The notes: generated by a model from the sequence alone, not told the origin. Shown: positions 7,612 to 20,167, counted from the stretch's first letter. The stretch is DNA of 34,400 nt from Flavobacteriaceae bacterium (GCA_029268555.1 JAQWNN010000016.1:1-34400); one strand, 5' to 3'. Numbers and translations are program-made.

Positions 7612-10600
7612 TTAGAAACTAATTTCTTCTTCTTTGTCGATCAAAAGACTTTTATACTCTTCTTTTGATCCTACAATGATGTCATTATATTTTCTAAGTC
7701 CAGTACCTGCTGGAATTTTATGTCCTACAATAACATTTTCTTTCAATACTTCAAGGAAATCTACTTTTCCATTTACTGCTGCTTCATTTAATACCTTGGT
7801 AGTTTCCTGGAAAGAAGCCGCAGAGATAAAGGACTTGGTTTGAAGAGAAGCACGGGTAATTCCTTGTAATTCTGGACTTGCTGTTGCTGGAGAACCATCA
7901 CGTGCTACTACCATTTGCTTATCTTCTCTTCTTAATAAAGAATTTTCATCTCGTAATTGTCGTGAAGAAATTACTTGACCTTTTTTTAGATTTTCAGAGT
8001 CGCCAACTTCTTCTATAATTTTCATTCCATAGAGATCGTTGTTTTCTTGGATGAAGTCATAACGAAAAACCAACTGATTTTCTAAAAAAATTGTGTCACC
8101 AGGATCCATAATACGAACTTTACGCATCATTTGTCGAACGACTACTTCAAAATGCTTGTCATTAATTTTCACCCCCTGTAATCTATATACCTCCTGAATT
8201 TCATTAACCAAATATTGTTGAACTGCAGAAGGTCCTTTGATTTTAAGAATATCCGAAGGTGTAATAGAACCGTCAGATAATGGCATTCCGGCTTTTATAA
8301 AGTCATTTTCTTGAACAAGAATCTGATTAGATAGTTTAACTAAGTATTTTTTTATGTCTCCAAACTTAGACTCTACGATGATTTCACGATTTCCTCTTTT
8401 TATTTTACCAAAAGATACTACTCCATCAATTTCAGAAACAACTGCTGGATTTGATGGGTTACGGGCTTCAAACAACTCAGTTACTCTTGGCAAGCCTCCG
8501 GTAATATCACCTGATTTGGCAGACTTACGAGGAATCTTAACCAAAATTTTTCCTTCCTCGATTTGATCACCTTCATTTACTATAAGGTGTGCTCCTACAG
8601 GGAGGTTATATGAACGTAAAACAGTTCCTTTTTTATCAGCTATGGATAATGTTGGAATCAATTTCTTATTTCTTGACTCAGAAATAACTTTTTCTTGAAA
8701 TCCTGTTTGTTCATCAATTTCTACTTGGTAAGTCAAACCTTGCTCAATATTTTCAAATACAATTTTACCTGTGAATTCTGAAACTATAACCCCATTAAAT
8801 GGATCCCATTTACAGATTATATTATCCTTTTTAATCTTAGCTCCTTTTTTTATATGAAGTGAAGAACCATAAGGAATATTATTTGTGCTTAGAACACTTT
8901 TAGTTTTTATATCTAAAATCTTGATTTCAGAAGTTCTTGAAATGACAATTTGAGCATCCTTGCCGTCAGCATCTTTTCCTTGGACTGTTTTTAAGTCCTC
9001 GATTTCGGCAATACCATCGAATTTAGCAACTAATTTATTCTCTTCAGAAATATTTCCTGCTACTCCGCCTACATGGAAAGTTCTCAAGGTCAGCTGTGTA
9101 CCTGGCTCCCCAATAGACTGCGCAGCAATAACACCAACTGCTTCACCAAGCTGCACCATTTTACCAGTCGCAAGGTTTCTGCCGTAACATTTTCCACAAA
9201 TTCCATATTGAGCTGCACAGGTCAATGGTGAGCGTACTTCGACTGATTCAATAGGTGCTTCTTGAATTAAAGCAACTTCTTCATCTTTAATCTCTTGTCC
9301 TGCTCCTACAATAACTTCATTAGATCGGGGATCTATGATATCCTGAAGTGTCACACGACCGAGTATACGTTCACCTAATGTTTCAACTACTTCTTCGTTT
9401 TTCTTCAGCGGTTTAACCTCGACTCCACGAAGTGTTCCACAGTCTTCAATATTAACAATTACGTCTTGAGAGACATCATGTAAACGTCGTGTTAGGTAAC
9501 CTGCATCAGCGGTTTTTAAAGCAGTATCAGCTAATCCTTTTCTGGCGCCGTGTGTTGAAATAAAGTACTCAAGAATAGATAACCCTTCTTTAAAATTTGA
9601 AAGAATAGGGTTTTCAATAATTTCTCCACCGCCAACATTTGATTTTTTGGGCTTGGCCATCAAACCACGCATTCCTGTCAACTGACGAATCTGTTCTTTA
9701 GACCCACGCGCTCCGGAATCCAACATCATAAATACTGAATTAAAACCTTGCTGATCTTCACTTATTCTCTTCATTGCCAATTCTGTTAATTTAGCATTAG
9801 TAGAAGTCCATATGTCAATCACCTGATTATAACGTTCGTTATTGGTGATCAGTCCCATGTTATAGTTCCCAATCACTCCATCTACTTGACCATTAGCTTC
9901 GTCAATCATGGAAATTTTTTCTGGTGGGATAATTATATCTCCTAAGCTGAATGACAAACCTCCTTTGAAAGCAAATCCATATCCCATACCTTTGATTTTA
10001 TCTAAAAACTCAGCTGTCTCAGGAACACTAGTAACTTTGAGGATATCCCCAATAATTTCACGTAAGTTTTTTTTGGTTAATACCACATTGAAAAAACCTG
10101 CAGCTTCAGGTACAACCTCGTTAAATAATACTCTTCCTACTGTTGTATCAATAACTTGGTAAGCCAATACACCTTCTTCATTAAAGTCTTTTGCTCTGAT
10201 CTTAATCATAGCATTTAATTCTACAATGTTTTCATTAAGTGCAATATGAACCTCTTCAGAAGAATAAAAAGTTAGTCCTTCGCCTTTAACTTTAACCCTT
10301 GAAGTAGATTTTTTCGCTTTCGTCATGTAGTACAATCCTAAAACCATATCTTGGGACGGAACTGTAATAGGAGAACCATTCGCTGGGTTAAGAATGGAGT
10401 GAGAAGCTAACATTAATACTTGTGCTTCCAAAATAGCTTCCGGTCCTAAAGGCAAATGAACAGCCATTTGGTCTCCATCAAAATCCGCATTAAACGCAGT
10501 ACATACTAAGGGGTGTAATTGAATTGCTTTTCCCTCAATTAACTTGGGTTGGAATGCTTGAATCCCAAGACGGTGCAAGGTAGGGGCACGGTTCAAAAGT

Positions 10601-11913
10601 ACTGGATGTCCTTTCAATACATTTTCAAGAATATCCCATACGACCGGCTCTTTTCTATCAATAATCTTTTTAGCAGATTTTACTGTTTTTACAATTCCTC
10701 TTTCAATAATCTTACGAATGATAAAAGGCTTGTAAAGTTCAGCAGCCATTCCCTTGGGAAGTCCACATTCAAAAAGTTTTAATTCCGGACCAACAACAAT
10801 AACTGAACGTGCTGAATAATCTACTCGTTTTCCTAATAAGTTTTGACGAAAACGTCCTTGTTTTCCTTTCAAGGAATCTGAAAGAGATTTTAATGGACGA
10901 TTTGAATCAGTCTTAACTGCTGATGATTTACGGGTATTATCAAATAATGAATCAACTGATTCTTGCAACATTCGTTTTTCATTTCTCAAAATTACCTCCG
11001 GAGCCTTAATCTCTACTAAACGCTTTAAACGATTATTACGGATGATTACTCTTCTATATAAGTCGTTCAAGTCAGAGGTTGCAAAACGACCTCCGTCCAA
11101 AGGAACTAGAGGCCTTAATTCTGGTGGAATGACTGGAATAACTTTCATAATCATCCATTCTGGTAAATTTTCCCCACGTTGATTAGCGTCACGGAAAGCC
11201 TCCACTACCTGAAGCCTTTTAAGTGCTTCTGTTTTACGTTGTTTAGAAGTCTCGTTATTTGCCTTATGTCGTAATTCATAAGACAAGGTTTCCAAATCAA
11301 TTCGAGAGAGTAATTCAATCAAGCATTCGGCTCCCATTTTAGCAATGAATTTTTCAGGATCATTGTCTTCCTTATATTGATTTTCTGGTGGAATTTGCTC
11401 CATAACGTTGAGGTATTCTTCCTCTGTTAAGAAATCCATGGATTTTAAAGGTTCACCTTCTCCATTTTTTGCTAGACCGGGCTGAATGACAACATAACGT
11501 TCATAGTAAATAATCATGTCCAGTTTCTTAGAGGGTAATCCAAGTAAGTATCCAATTTTATTGGGTAAAGAACGGAAATACCAGATATGTGCAACGGGTA
11601 CAACTAAGTTGATATGGCCTACCCGGTCACGCCGTACTTTCTTTTCCGTGACTTCTACCCCACATCTATCACAGACAATTCCCTTGTAGCGAATTCTTTT
11701 ATACTTTCCACAAGCACATTCATAGTCCTTTACAGGACCAAATATACGTTCACAAAAAAGTCCATCCCTTTCAGGCTTGTGCGTTCGGTAATTAATTGTT
11801 TCTGGTTTGAGTACCTCGCCTCTAGAATTCCCAAGAATAATTTCTGGAGAGGCTAATCCGATCGCAATTTTATTGAATTTTTTTTGAGTAATAATTTCGT
11901 TATTTCTAGGCAT
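7612..11913 (-). CDS. rpoC: DNA-directed RNA polymerase subunit beta'
   Basis: A 1433-residue catalytic subunit of RNA polymerase. The N-terminal zinc site is visible as C66 and C68 (ECACGK) and C81 and C84 (CDRCGVEV). The active-site motif [12 protein letters not shown], about residue 460, supplies the three aspartates that hold catalytic magnesium. The second zinc site is split between [11 protein letters not shown] and a [16 protein letters not shown] stretch. [19 protein letters not shown] is the bridge/trigger region. Length is normal for Bacteroidota. It lies 22 bases after rpoB and is cotranscribed with it. No truncation or frameshift is seen. Confidence 0.99.
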   Translation of the reverse strand: MPRNNEIITQKKFNKIAIGLASPEIILGNSRGEVLKPETINYRTHKPERDGLFCERIFGPVKDYECACGKYKRIRYKGIVCDRCGVEVTEKKVRRDRVGHINLVVPVAHIWYFRSLPNKIGYLLGLPSKKLDMIIYYERYVVIQPGLAKNGEGEPLKSMDFLTEEEYLNVMEQIPPENQYKEDNDPEKFIAKMGAECLIELLSRIDLETLSYELRHKANNETSKQRKTEALKRLQVVEAFRDANQRGENLPEWMIMKVIPVIPPELRPLVPLDGGRFATSDLNDLYRRVIIRNNRLKRLVEIKAPEVILRNEKRMLQESVDSLFDNTRKSSAVKTDSNRPLKSLSDSLKGKQGRFRQNLLGKRVDYSARSVIVVGPELKLFECGLPKGMAAELYKPFIIRKIIERGIVKTVKSAKKIIDRKEPVVWDILENVLKGHPVLLNRAPTLHRLGIQAFQPKLIEGKAIQLHPLVCTAFNADFDGDQMAVHLPLGPEAILEAQVLMLASHSILNPANGSPITVPSQDMVLGLYYMTKAKKSTSRVKVKGEGLTFYSSEEVHIALNENIVELNAMIKIRAKDFNEEGVLAYQVIDTTVGRVLFNEVVPEAAGFFNVVLTKKNLREIIGDILKVTSVPETAEFLDKIKGMGYGFAFKGGLSFSLGDIIIPPEKISMIDEANGQVDGVIGNYNMGLITNNERYNQVIDIWTSTNAKLTELAMKRISEDQQGFNSVFMMLDSGARGSKEQIRQLTGMRGLMAKPKKSNVGGGEIIENPILSNFKEGLSILEYFISTHGARKGLADTALKTADAGYLTRRLHDVSQDVIVNIEDCGTLRGVEVKPLKKNEEVVETLGERILGRVTLQDIIDPRSNEVIVGAGQEIKDEEVALIQEAPIESVEVRSPLTCAAQYGICGKCYGRNLATGKMVQLGEAVGVIAAQSIGEPGTQLTLRTFHVGGVAGNISEENKLVAKFDGIAEIEDLKTVQGKDADGKDAQIVISRTSEIKILDIKTKSVLSTNNIPYGSSLHIKKGAKIKKDNIICKWDPFNGVIVSEFTGKIVFENIEQGLTYQVEIDEQTGFQEKVISESRNKKLIPTLSIADKKGTVLRSYNLPVGAHLIVNEGDQIEEGKILVKIPRKSAKSGDITGGLPRVTELFEARNPSNPAVVSEIDGVVSFGKIKRGNREIIVESKFGDIKKYLVKLSNQILVQENDFIKAGMPLSDGSITPSDILKIKGPSAVQQYLVNEIQEVYRLQGVKINDKHFEVVVRQMMRKVRIMDPGDTIFLENQLVFRYDFIQENNDLYGMKIIEEVGDSENLKKGQVISSRQLRDENSLLRREDKQMVVARDGSPATASPELQGITRASLQTKSFISAASFQETTKVLNEAAVNGKVDFLEVLKENVIVGHKIPAGTGLRKYNDIIVGSKEEYKSLLIDKEEEISF

Positions 11914-11935
11914 GGCTAAATATCTTCTTGTGTTA

Positions 11936-14900
11936 TTATTCTTCTAATCTTATGTCTAATCCTAATCCTTTCAACTCGTGCATTAGAACGTTAAAGGATT
12001 CTGGCAAACCAGGTTCGGGTAAAGTATCCCCTTTTACTATAGCTTCATAGGTCTTTGCTCTACCTATAACGTCATCAGATTTGACAGTCAAAATTTCTTG
12101 TAAAGTACTCGAGGCTCCATATGCCTCAAGTGCCCATACTTCCATTTCTCCAAATCGTTGTCCTCCAAATTGAGCTTTACCACCAAGAGGCTGCTGGGTA
12201 ATTAACGAATAGGGACCGATGGATCTTGAGTGCATTTTATCATCAACCATGTGACCAAGTTTCAACATATAGATTACTCCAACTGTTGCAGGCTGATCAA
12301 AGCGTTCTCCGGTTCCACCGTCGTACAAGTATGAATGACCGTATAGCGGCACATTGGCTTTTTTTGTGAGTGTATTGATCTGATCAATTGTTGCGCCATC
12401 AAAAATAGGTGTAGCGTATTTTTCCCCTAGATTTTGACCAGCCCAACCCAACACGGTTTCGTAAATTTGTCCTATATTCATTCGAGAAGGTACACCTAGT
12501 GGATTCAGTACTATGTCAACTGGAGTTCCATCTTCCAAGAAAGGCATTTCTTCTTCACGAACAATTCTGGCAACGATACCTTTGTTTCCGTGACGCCCTG
12601 CCATTTTATCTCCAACTTTTAGCTTGCGTTTTTTAGCTATATATACTTTTGCAAGTTTCTTAATTCCTGCTGGAAGCTCGTCCCCAACACTAATTGTAAA
12701 TTTCTCTCTTCTCAAAGCACCTTGAAGATCATTTTCTTTGATTTTGTAATTATGAATCAAATCAGCGATCAATTCATTAGTCTCTTTGGTTGTTGTCCAG
12801 GCTCCTTTTGTGAGATGGGTGTAATCTTCTACAGAAGATAACATTTTAAGAGTGTACTTTTTGCCTTTTGGTAACACATCTTCTCCTAAATCGTTCTGAA
12901 CACCTTGACAGGTTTTACCATTTAAAATTGTAAAGAGCTTTTCAACCAGTACTCCTTTCAAGGCATCAAGCTTTTTGTCATAAACATTTTCAAGTGTTTC
13001 CAATTCCTGCTTGTCTTGATTTCTTTTTCGCTTATCTTTTACAGAACGTGTGAAAAGCTTTTTATCAATTACAACACCTTGAAGTGATGGAGGTGCTTTT
13101 AATGAAGCATCTTTCACATCTCCTGCTTTGTCTCCAAAAATAGCCCGTAATAATTTTTCTTCAGGAGTTGGATCAGATTCTCCTTTGGGTGTAATCTTAC
13201 CAATCAAAATATCCCCTGAATTAACTTCAGCACCAATACGAATCATACCATTTTCATCCAAATCCTTGGTTGCTTCTTCACTAACGTTTGGAATATCATT
13301 AGTCAGCTCTTCAGTGCCTAATTTAGTGTCACGAACATCAAGTGAATATTCATCAATGTGAATTGATGTGAAAATATCTTCTCTTACAACTTTTTCAGAA
13401 ATTACAATTGCATCTTCAAAATTATATCCCTTCCATGGCATAAAAGCTACTTTCATATTTCTCCCTAAAGCGAGTTCTCCTGTTTCAGTAGCATAACCTT
13501 GGCAAAGAACTTGTCCTTGGGAAACACGATCGCCTTTTCTTACTATGGGCTTTAAGTTAATACAAGTTCCCTGGTTAGTCTTTCTAAACTTGATTAAATT
13601 ATAAGTTTTTAAGTTTCCATCAAAACTAACAAGCTTATCTTTATCAGAGAAATCATAACGAATTTCAATTTTATCCGCATCAACATATTCAACTATACCG
13701 TCATTTTCAGCATTAATTAGAACTCGAGAGTCTGAAGCTACTTGCTTTTCTAAACCTGTCCCAACGATTGGAGCCTCTGGTCTTAGCAATGGTACTGCCT
13801 GACGCATCATGTTTGAACCCATCAATGCTCTGTTTGCATCGTCGTGTTCTAAAAATGGTATTAATGAAGCTGAAATAGAAGCAATCTGGTTGGGTGCAAC
13901 GTCAGTAAAATTTACTTTATCTGGAGTAACCAATGGGAAATCAGCCTGATCTCTTGCAATTACTTTTTCATCTTTTATTTTTCCTGACTTATCAAAATCT
14001 ATATTAGCTTGAGCAATTAATTGATTCTCTTCTTCCTCTGCACTCAGGTAAATGGTATCCTTCAAATTGATCACACCATTATCTACTTTCCTGTAAGGTG
14101 TTTCAATAAATCCAAGATTATTTACCTTAGCATAAACTCCTAGTGATGAAATTAATCCAATATTTGGCCCCTCAGGAGTTTCAATAGGACACAATCTTCC
14201 ATAGTGAGTGTAATGAACGTCACGAACCTCAAATCCTGCACGTTCTCTTGAAAGTCCTCCTGGTCCTAAAGCAGATAGTCTTCTTTTATGAGTGATTTCC
14301 GCGAGAGGATTAGTTTGGTCCATAAACTGAGAAAGCTGATTAGTACCAAAGAAACTGTTGATTACAGAAGATAATGTTTTAGCATTAATTAAGTCAATTG
14401 GTGTAAAAACTTCATTATCTCGAACATTCATCCGCTCACGAATAGTCCTTGCCATACGGGCAAGCCCAACCCCAAACTGAGAAGATAATTGTTCACCTAC
14501 AGTTCTTACTCGTCTATTTGAAAGGTGATCAATATCATCAATCTCAGCTTTGGAGTTTATCAATTCTATCAAATACTTGATAATGGTAATGATGTCGATT
14601 TTTGTCAAAACTTGTTTGTCCATTTCAACATCCAAGCCTAATTTTTTATTCATTCTGTAACGTCCTACCTCACCAAGGTTGTATCGTTGGTCAGAGAAGA
14701 ATAACTTATCTATGATCCCACGGGCAGTATCTTCGTCTGGTGGTTCAGCATTACGCAATTGACGATAAATATGTTCAACCGCCTCTTTTTCAGAATTTGT
14801 AGGATCTTTCTGAAGCGTATTATAAATAATCGCATAATCTGACATATGTGCATCTATTTTATGAAGTAAAATTGTTTTAACTCCAGCATTTAAGATTTCA

Positions 14901-15745
14901 TTAATATGTTCTTTATCAATAATTGTATCTCGGTCAATAATTATTTCATTACGCTCAATTGATATAACTTCTCCTGTATCCTCATCAACAAAATCCTCAT
15001 GCCATGTTTTCAGTACACGTGCGGCAAGTTTTCTTCCAAGTGTTTTCTTAAGTCCTGTTTTAGAAACCTTTACTTCTTCTGCCAAATCAAAAATTTCTAA
15101 AATATCACGATCATGTTCAAATCCAATCGCTCTAAATAGCGTAGTTACGGGTAATTTTTTCTTTCGGTCAATATAGGCGTACATCACACTGTTAATATCT
15201 GTAGCAAATTCAATCCAAGAACCTTTAAAGGGGATCACGCGAGCAGAATACAACTTGGTCCCATTGGCGTGAAAAGATTGACCAAAAAATACTCCTGGTG
15301 AACGGTGAAGTTGAGATACTACAATTCGTTCAGCTCCATTAATCACAAATGTTCCACTAGGTGTCATATAAGGAATGGTTCCCAAGAAAACGTCCTGGAC
15401 GATAGTTTCAAAATCTTCGTGCTCAGGATCTGTACAGTATAACTTAAGACGAGCCTTTAGTGGAACCGAATATGTCAATCCTCTTTCGATACATTCTTGT
15501 ATTGAATAACGAGGTGGATCAACAAAATAATCTAAGAATTCAAGAACGAACTGATTTCTTGTATCAGAAATTGGAAAGTTTTCTTTAAACGTATTGAAAA
15601 GACCTTCTTCATTTCGCTCGTCAGATTTTGTTTCGAGCTGGAAGAAATCCTGAAATGATTTTATTTGAATATCTAGGAAATCTGGGTAATTTGGAGTGTG
15701 TTCTGCTCCTGAAAAATTGACTCTTTGACTCATTGAACTTGGCAT
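11936..15745 (-). CDS. rpoB: DNA-directed RNA polymerase subunit beta
   Basis: A 1269-residue subunit of RNA polymerase. The rifampicin-binding cluster reads [20 protein letters not shown] followed by [11 protein letters not shown], with the Q, D, H and S positions associated with sensitivity all in wild-type form. [20 protein letters not shown] and [10 protein letters not shown] are canonical conserved blocks. ATG at 15745 gives [13 protein letters not shown]; the second methionine four codons later is an alternative. It is separated from rplL by 112 bases containing a stem-loop, and is followed closely by rpoC. Confidence 0.99.
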   Translation of the reverse strand: MPSSMSQRVNFSGAEHTPNYPDFLDIQIKSFQDFFQLETKSDERNEEGLFNTFKENFPISDTRNQFVLEFLDYFVDPPRYSIQECIERGLTYSVPLKARLKLYCTDPEHEDFETIVQDVFLGTIPYMTPSGTFVINGAERIVVSQLHRSPGVFFGQSFHANGTKLYSARVIPFKGSWIEFATDINSVMYAYIDRKKKLPVTTLFRAIGFEHDRDILEIFDLAEEVKVSKTGLKKTLGRKLAARVLKTWHEDFVDEDTGEVISIERNEIIIDRDTIIDKEHINEILNAGVKTILLHKIDAHMSDYAIIYNTLQKDPTNSEKEAVEHIYRQLRNAEPPDEDTARGIIDKLFFSDQRYNLGEVGRYRMNKKLGLDVEMDKQVLTKIDIITIIKYLIELINSKAEIDDIDHLSNRRVRTVGEQLSSQFGVGLARMARTIRERMNVRDNEVFTPIDLINAKTLSSVINSFFGTNQLSQFMDQTNPLAEITHKRRLSALGPGGLSRERAGFEVRDVHYTHYGRLCPIETPEGPNIGLISSLGVYAKVNNLGFIETPYRKVDNGVINLKDTIYLSAEEEENQLIAQANIDFDKSGKIKDEKVIARDQADFPLVTPDKVNFTDVAPNQIASISASLIPFLEHDDANRALMGSNMMRQAVPLLRPEAPIVGTGLEKQVASDSRVLINAENDGIVEYVDADKIEIRYDFSDKDKLVSFDGNLKTYNLIKFRKTNQGTCINLKPIVRKGDRVSQGQVLCQGYATETGELALGRNMKVAFMPWKGYNFEDAIVISEKVVREDIFTSIHIDEYSLDVRDTKLGTEELTNDIPNVSEEATKDLDENGMIRIGAEVNSGDILIGKITPKGESDPTPEEKLLRAIFGDKAGDVKDASLKAPPSLQGVVIDKKLFTRSVKDKRKRNQDKQELETLENVYDKKLDALKGVLVEKLFTILNGKTCQGVQNDLGEDVLPKGKKYTLKMLSSVEDYTHLTKGAWTTTKETNELIADLIHNYKIKENDLQGALRREKFTISVGDELPAGIKKLAKVYIAKKRKLKVGDKMAGRHGNKGIVARIVREEEMPFLEDGTPVDIVLNPLGVPSRMNIGQIYETVLGWAGQNLGEKYATPIFDGATIDQINTLTKKANVPLYGHSYLYDGGTGERFDQPATVGVIYMLKLGHMVDDKMHSRSIGPYSLITQQPLGGKAQFGGQRFGEMEVWALEAYGASSTLQEILTVKSDDVIGRAKTYEAIVKGDTLPEPGLPESFNVLMHELKGLGLDIRLEE

Positions 15746-15804
15746 CTAATTATATTTTTATTTTCATAATTACAAAAGGGGGCAGTAAAGTTTATAAAAG
15801 GGTG

Positions 15805-15832
15805 TAGGCCTTTGAAAAAATCCAAAAGCCTA
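15805..15832 (-). promoter_or_regulatory. Stem-loop in the rplL-rpoB spacer, candidate attenuator or RNase site
   Basis: Ten-pair stem (in RNA sense TAGGCTTTTG/CAAAGGCCTA with one G-U pair) and an eight-base loop, located 26 bases after the rplL stop on the transcribed minus strand. It is not followed by a continuous T-run, so it is a partial terminator or processing site rather than a full terminator. In E. coli the same spacer carries an attenuator and an RNase III site; equivalence here is inference. Confidence 0.55.
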
Positions 15833-15857
15833 TCCCAAATATGGTTATAGATTGAGA

Positions 15858-16238
15858 CTACTTGAGCTCAACCTCTGCACCAGCTTCTTCTAGAGATTTT
15901 TGAAGCGCTTCAGCTTCATCTTTAGCTATTCCTTCTTTTATAGGACTAGGTGCATTGTCAACTAATTCTTTAGCTTCTTTAAGCCCAAGACCTGTTAACT
16001 CTTTTACTAGTTTTACAACGGCAAGTTTAGAACCACCGGCTGCTTTTAGGATAACGTCAAATTCCGACTTCTCCTCTGCTGCTTCAACAGCACCGCCTGC
16101 TGGTCCAGCTACTGAAACTGCTGCTGCTGCTGCTGCTGGTTCTATACCATACTCATCTTTTAAAATATCAGCCAACTCACTGACTTCTTTTACAGTCAAG
16201 TTAACTAATTGTTCTGCGAATTCTTTTAAATCTGCCAT
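15858..16238 (-). CDS. rplL: 50S ribosomal protein L7/L12 (bL12)
   Basis: A 126-residue stalk protein that recruits translation factors to the ribosome. It has an N-terminal dimerisation helix ([17 protein letters not shown]), an alanine-rich hinge ([20 protein letters not shown]) and the conserved C-terminal domain ([20 protein letters not shown], then [15 protein letters not shown]). Length is normal. It follows rplJ by 57 bases, and its product binds L10 in the stalk. Confidence 0.98.
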   Translation of the reverse strand: MADLKEFAEQLVNLTVKEVSELADILKDEYGIEPAAAAAAVSVAGPAGGAVEAAEEKSEFDVILKAAGGSKLAVVKLVKELTGLGLKEAKELVDNAPSPIKEGIAKDEAEALQKSLEEAGAEVELK

Positions 16239-16295
16239 GTTATTAATTTTTCTATTTGATTTTTATATATGTGTTCGAGTGCGTATTTGTTTTGG

Positions 16296-16817
16296 TCAGG
16301 ATTCGCGTTCTGAAAGTGTCTTTAAAATTCCAGATAGTTTCCCACCTCCTGACTGAAGTGCTGAAACCACATTTTTAGCGGGTGATTGTAACAACGTAAT
16401 AATCTCACCAACCAATTCTTCTTTAGATTTGATTGCTACAAGAGCATCAATCTGATCGTCACCAATGTAAATAGCCTCTTCAATAAAAGCTCCTTTTAAA
16501 ATTGGCTTATCAGACTTTTTTCTAAAGTTTTTAATCACCTTTGCAGGCGCGTTTCCTGATTCAGAAAACATTAACGAAGTATTCCCTTTTAGAATCTCCG
16601 TTAACTCTCCAAAGTCATGGTCGGAAGCTTCCATGGCTTTAGCGAGTAAGGTGTTCTTAACTACTTGCAACTGGATATTCTCCTTAAAACAAGCACGGCG
16701 TAAAGCGCTGGTTTGAGCTGCATCTAGTCCAGCAATATCAGCTAAATAAAGGGTTTTTACCCCTGCTAAGGCCTCTTTAAGATTTTTTATTGCTTCTTTT
16801 TTTTCTTGTCTAGTCAT
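16296..16817 (-). CDS. rplJ: 50S ribosomal protein L10 (uL10)
   Basis: A 173-residue protein that anchors L12 dimers to the ribosome. The N-terminal rRNA-binding domain is visible (MTRQEKKEAIKNLKEALAG, TLYLADIAGLDAAQTSALRR, VVKNTLLAKAM). The C-terminal helix (LVGEIITLLQSPAKNVVSAL) is the L12-binding spine. In other bacteria L10-L12 represses translation of this operon through a leader structure; I could not identify one in the 17-base space after rplA. Confidence 0.97.
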   Translation of the reverse strand: MTRQEKKEAIKNLKEALAGVKTLYLADIAGLDAAQTSALRRACFKENIQLQVVKNTLLAKAMEASDHDFGELTEILKGNTSLMFSESGNAPAKVIKNFRKKSDKPILKGAFIEEAIYIGDDQIDALVAIKSKEELVGEIITLLQSPAKNVVSALQSGGGKLSGILKTLSERES

Positions 16818-16834
16818 TTTCTTAAATTTTCGAG

Positions 16835-17524
16835 TTAATCCAATTTTGTATCAATTGAAATACTAGGACTCATTGTACTTGACATAAAAATACTTTTAAC
16901 ATAAACCCCTTTTGTTGTGGAAGGTTTTAGCTTTAGGATAGTCTTTAATAACTCATCAGCATTATCACAAATTTTTTCTGGTTCAAATGAAGCTTTTCCA
17001 ATAGAAGCATGAATGATTCCTGTCTTGTCAACTTTAAAATCAATCTTCCCACCCTTTACATCAGCTACCGCTTTTTTGATGTCCATTGTTACAGTACCTG
17101 TCTTTGGATTTGGCATTAACCCTCGAGGGCCTAATACACGCCCTAAAGGACCTAATTTTCCCATTACACTTGGCATGGTTACAATCACATCTACATCAGT
17201 CCACCCGTCTTTAATTTTCTGGAGATATTCATCCAGTCCAACAAAATCTGCTCCTGATTCTTTGGCATCGACTTCTTTATCAGGGGTTACTAGGGCTAAA
17301 ACACGAACATTTTTTCCTGTTCCATGAGGTAAGGTTACAACACCACGAACCATTTGATTGGCTTTCTTAGGATCTACCCCTAGTCGAATTGCCATGTCAA
17401 TACTTGCATCAAATTTAGTATTGGTAATTTCTTTAACCAAAGTCGCAGCTTCTTTTAAAGTATAAACATTATTAGGATTCACTTTAGTTCTTGCTTCTTT
17501 TTGTTTTTTTGTTATTCTAGCCAT
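16835..17524 (-). CDS. rplA: 50S ribosomal protein L1 (uL1)
   Basis: A 229-residue protein of the ribosomal L1 stalk, involved in E-site tRNA release. Typical blocks are [40 protein letters not shown] and a [19 protein letters not shown] stretch. Length is normal. It is 17 bases after rplK, as expected for the L11-L1 pair. In other bacteria L1 represses translation of rplK-rplA. Confidence 0.98.
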   Translation of the reverse strand: MARITKKQKEARTKVNPNNVYTLKEAATLVKEITNTKFDASIDMAIRLGVDPKKANQMVRGVVTLPHGTGKNVRVLALVTPDKEVDAKESGADFVGLDEYLQKIKDGWTDVDVIVTMPSVMGKLGPLGRVLGPRGLMPNPKTGTVTMDIKKAVADVKGGKIDFKVDKTGIIHASIGKASFEPEKICDNADELLKTILKLKPSTTKGVYVKSIFMSSTMSPSISIDTKLD

Positions 17525-17541
17525 TGCTTAATTTTAATAAA

Positions 17542-17979
17542 TTAAAAAGGAGCTTGTCCTGATATTTTGAATCCCATTGAACGTGCTGTACCAGCAACCA
17601 TTTTCATTGCGGACTCTATGGTGAATGCATTCAAATCAGGCATTTTATCCTCAGCAATGAGTTTTACCTGATCCCATGTAACTGTTGCCACTTTTGTTCG
17701 GTTAGGTGCTCCTGAACCTTTTTTAGCTTTGGCTGCTTCCATTAGTTGAACTGCTGCTGGAGGTGTTTTTATAACAAATTCAAATGATTTGTCGAGATAT
17801 ACAGTAATTGTAACTGGTAATATTTTACCTGGTTTATCTTGGGTTCTTGCATTAAATTGTTTACAAAATTCCATGATATTAACTCCTGCGGCACCGAGCG
17901 CGGGTCCAACCGGTGGCGATGGATTCGCAGCACCTCCCCGAACTTGTAGTTTTAAAACTTTACTTACTTCTTTTGCCAT
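17542..17979 (-). CDS. rplK: 50S ribosomal protein L11 (uL11)
   Basis: A 145-residue protein of the GTPase-associated centre. The N-terminal domain contains [20 protein letters not shown] and [20 protein letters not shown]; the C-terminal 23S rRNA-binding domain has [20 protein letters not shown] and GTARSMGF. Length is normal (about 141-147). It is separated from nusG by 69 bases. Confidence 0.98.
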   Translation of the reverse strand: MAKEVSKVLKLQVRGGAANPSPPVGPALGAAGVNIMEFCKQFNARTQDKPGKILPVTITVYLDKSFEFVIKTPPAAVQLMEAAKAKKGSGAPNRTKVATVTWDQVKLIAEDKMPDLNAFTIESAMKMVAGTARSMGFKISGQAPF

Positions 17980-18048
17980 TGTTTCATTTAATTTTAAGAA
18001 TATATTAGTGGAAACTTTATAAATATTCCTTTTTTAACAGTGTAACAT

Positions 18049-18603
18049 TTATAATTTCTCAACTTGCATGTAACTCAATTCCAATGGTGTCTTTCTTCCA
18101 AAAATCTTTACCATAACTTCTAATTTGCGCTTATCTTCATTTACTTTTTCTATCGCACCAGTAAATCCATTGAACGGACCATCAATCACTTTGACGTTCT
18201 CTCCTATATTAAATGGAATAGCAACATGTTCCGCAGTCAATGCTAACTCATCAACTTTTCCCAACATACGATTTACTTCTGACTCTCTTAATGGTACAGG
18301 GTCCCCTCCTTTAGTTTCACCTAGGAAACCAATAACGTTTGTAACTGATTTGATAATGTGAGGTAACTCACCAGTCAAATTGGCTTTTACCATAATGTAT
18401 CCAGGAAAATAAACACGTTCTTTATTAATTTTTTTTCCATTACGAATCTGGATTACCTTCTCTGTAGGCACCAAAATATCTTCAACCAAGTGGTCATAAC
18501 CAAAGCGATTAATCTCTGACATGATGTAGTCTTTGATTTTGGATTCCTGTCCACTTACTGAACGAACTACATACCATTTTTTATCTTTAACTGCACTTGC
18601 CAT
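18049..18603 (-). CDS. nusG: Transcription termination/antitermination factor NusG
   Basis: A 184-residue elongation factor that binds RNA polymerase and couples transcription to translation or Rho. The NGN domain is visible (KWYVVRSVSGQESKIKDYI, then VPTEKVIQIRNGKK and FPGYIMVKANL), followed by a KOW motif (VKVIDGPFNGFTGAIEKVN) and the conserved ending with FGRKTPLELSYMQVEKL. Its start directly abuts the secE stop codon with no spacer. Confidence 0.97.
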   Translation of the reverse strand: MASAVKDKKWYVVRSVSGQESKIKDYIMSEINRFGYDHLVEDILVPTEKVIQIRNGKKINKERVYFPGYIMVKANLTGELPHIIKSVTNVIGFLGETKGGDPVPLRESEVNRMLGKVDELALTAEHVAIPFNIGENVKVIDGPFNGFTGAIEKVNEDKRKLEVMVKIFGRKTPLELSYMQVEKL

Positions 18604-18789
18604 TTATCCTATAAGATTAAAGTAAAACTGAATTGCACGGGAAAAAACAGTATCAACTCCCCAAATGGCTAAAGAAAATAAAATGGAGAAAACCAATACT
18701 ACAATCACCAAGCGTTGGAGTTCAGATCGTTCAGTCCAAGAAACGTTGTTCTTTAACTCTTCGAATGAATCTTTAATGTATGAAACCAT
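18604..18789 (-). CDS. secE: Preprotein translocase subunit SecE
   Basis: A 61-residue inner-membrane subunit of the SecYEG channel. It has an amphipathic segment (SFEELKNNVSWTERSELQR) and a single membrane span (LVIVVLVFSILFSLAIWGVD). This short one-span form is the usual bacterial type. It is sandwiched between tRNA-Trp and nusG. Confidence 0.95.
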   Translation of the reverse strand: MVSYIKDSFEELKNNVSWTERSELQRLVIVVLVFSILFSLAIWGVDTVFSRAIQFYFNLIG

Positions 18790-18808
18790 GTTCTACTTAT
18801 ACTTTTTG

Positions 18809-18881
18809 CACGGGTTGAGAGGCTCGAACTCCCGACACCTGGTTTTGGAGACCAGTGCTCTACCAACTGAGCTAAACCCGT
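18809..18881 (-). tRNA. tRNA-Trp (anticodon CCA)
   Basis: A complete 73-base cloverleaf. The acceptor stem ACGGGTT/AACCCGT is perfect with A1-U72 and discriminator G73, which are tryptophan identity elements. The anticodon arm CTGGT-CTCCAAA-ACCAG gives anticodon CCA. The T arm is GGGAG-TTCGAGC-CTCTC. The 3' CCA is not encoded. It lies between tuf and secE and is probably processed from the same transcript. Confidence 0.97.
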
Positions 18882-18945
18882 TTTTATTTAACATAAAAGG
18901 TATTCGCTTTGTAGGGCACTTTTAGGTCATTTTAAAAACATCTTA

Positions 18946-20133
18946 CTAATCCAGTATCTCAGTTACTTGACCCGCCCCAACAGTTCTTCCTCCTTCACGA
19001 ATAGCGAAGCGAAGACCAACATTTAAAGCAATTGGTTGAATCAAGTCGACATTAATAGTCAGGTTATCACCTGGCATGACCATTTCAACTCCGTCAGGGA
19101 GTGCAATATTTCCAGTTACATCAGTTGTTCTTACATAGAACTGAGGTCTGTAGTTATTATGGAAAGGAGTATGACGTCCTCCTTCTTCTTTTTTCAAAAT
19201 ATATACCTCAGCTTTGAATTTAGCATGAGGGGTTACTGAACCAACTTTACAAAGTACCATACCTCTTTTAATATCAGTTTTCTCAATACCTCTAAGAAGA
19301 ATACCAACATTATCTCCAGCTTCACCTCGATCTAATATTTTACGAAACATTTCTACTCCAGTGACTGTAGATTTCATTTTTTCTGCACCCATACCAATAA
19401 TATCAATTTCATCCGAAGTATTGGCCACACCAGTCTCAATACGACCTGTAGCTACTGTTCCACGACCTGTAATTGAAAAAACATCTTCAACAGGCATTAA
19501 AAAATCTTTATCAACATCACGTTTAGGTAATTCAATCCACGAATCAACCTCTTCCATAAGTTTCAATACAGTGTCAACCCACTTTTGTTCTCCATTAAGT
19601 GCTCCCAGTGCTGAACCCAATATTACAGGAGAATTATCTCCGTCATAATCATAAAATGAAAGTAGTTCTCTAACTTCCATTTCAACTAATTCTAACAGCT
19701 CATCATCATCAACCATATCAGCTTTATTCAAGAAAACAACAATACGTGGTATACCAACTTGGCGTCCCAATAAAATATGTTCTCTTGTTTGAGGCATTGG
19801 TCCATCTGTAGCAGCAACCACAAGTATAGCTCCATCCATTTGAGCAGCCCCAGTTACCATATTTTTTACGTAATCGGCGTGTCCTGGGCAGTCAACGTGA
19901 GCGTAGTGACGATTACTTGTCTGGTATTCTACGTGCGATGTGTTGATTGTAATTCCTCTTTCTTTCTCCTCGGGAGCATTATCGATTTGATCAAAGCTTC
20001 TAGCTTCAGAGAATCCTGCATCTGCTAATACTTTTGTAATCGCAGCTGTAAGTGTTGTTTTCCCGTGATCAACGTGACCAATTGTTCCAATATTTAAATG
20101 TGGTTTTGACCGGTCAAATGTTTCTTTAGCCAT
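18946..20133 (-). CDS. tuf: Elongation factor Tu
   Basis: A 395-residue GTPase that delivers aminoacyl-tRNA to the ribosome. G1 is [10 protein letters not shown], the switch I block is [19 protein letters not shown]3 is [13 protein letters not shown]4 is [10 protein letters not shown] and G5 is SAL. Domains II and III follow with [13 protein letters not shown] and the C-terminal [20 protein letters not shown]. Length is normal. It is the first gene of the large operon in this window; no tRNA gene lies immediately upstream. Confidence 0.99.
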   Translation of the reverse strand: MAKETFDRSKPHLNIGTIGHVDHGKTTLTAAITKVLADAGFSEARSFDQIDNAPEEKERGITINTSHVEYQTSNRHYAHVDCPGHADYVKNMVTGAAQMDGAILVVAATDGPMPQTREHILLGRQVGIPRIVVFLNKADMVDDDELLELVEMEVRELLSFYDYDGDNSPVILGSALGALNGEQKWVDTVLKLMEEVDSWIELPKRDVDKDFLMPVEDVFSITGRGTVATGRIETGVANTSDEIDIIGMGAEKMKSTVTGVEMFRKILDRGEAGDNVGILLRGIEKTDIKRGMVLCKVGSVTPHAKFKAEVYILKKEEGGRHTPFHNNYRPQFYVRTTDVTGNIALPDGVEMVMPGDNLTINVDLIQPIALNVGLRFAIREGGRTVGAGQVTEILD

Positions 20134-20167
20134 AATTGTTGTTGTTTCGTTGTTATTTTTAGGAGCG

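Noticed and set aside
7634-13361. Several 60-85 codon plus-strand ORFs across rpoB and rpoC
   Set aside because: All are antisense to highly conserved coding sequence and show no protein-like features of their own.
15955-16356. 133-codon plus-strand ORF over rplL and the end of rplJ
   Set aside because: Antisense shadow of rplL, created by its alanine-rich, GC-richer codons; rplL itself is certain.
16818-16834. L10-L12 autoregulatory leader before rplJ
   Set aside because: Only 17 bases separate rplA and rplJ; any leader would have to fold within rplA, and no convincing structure could be shown by eye.
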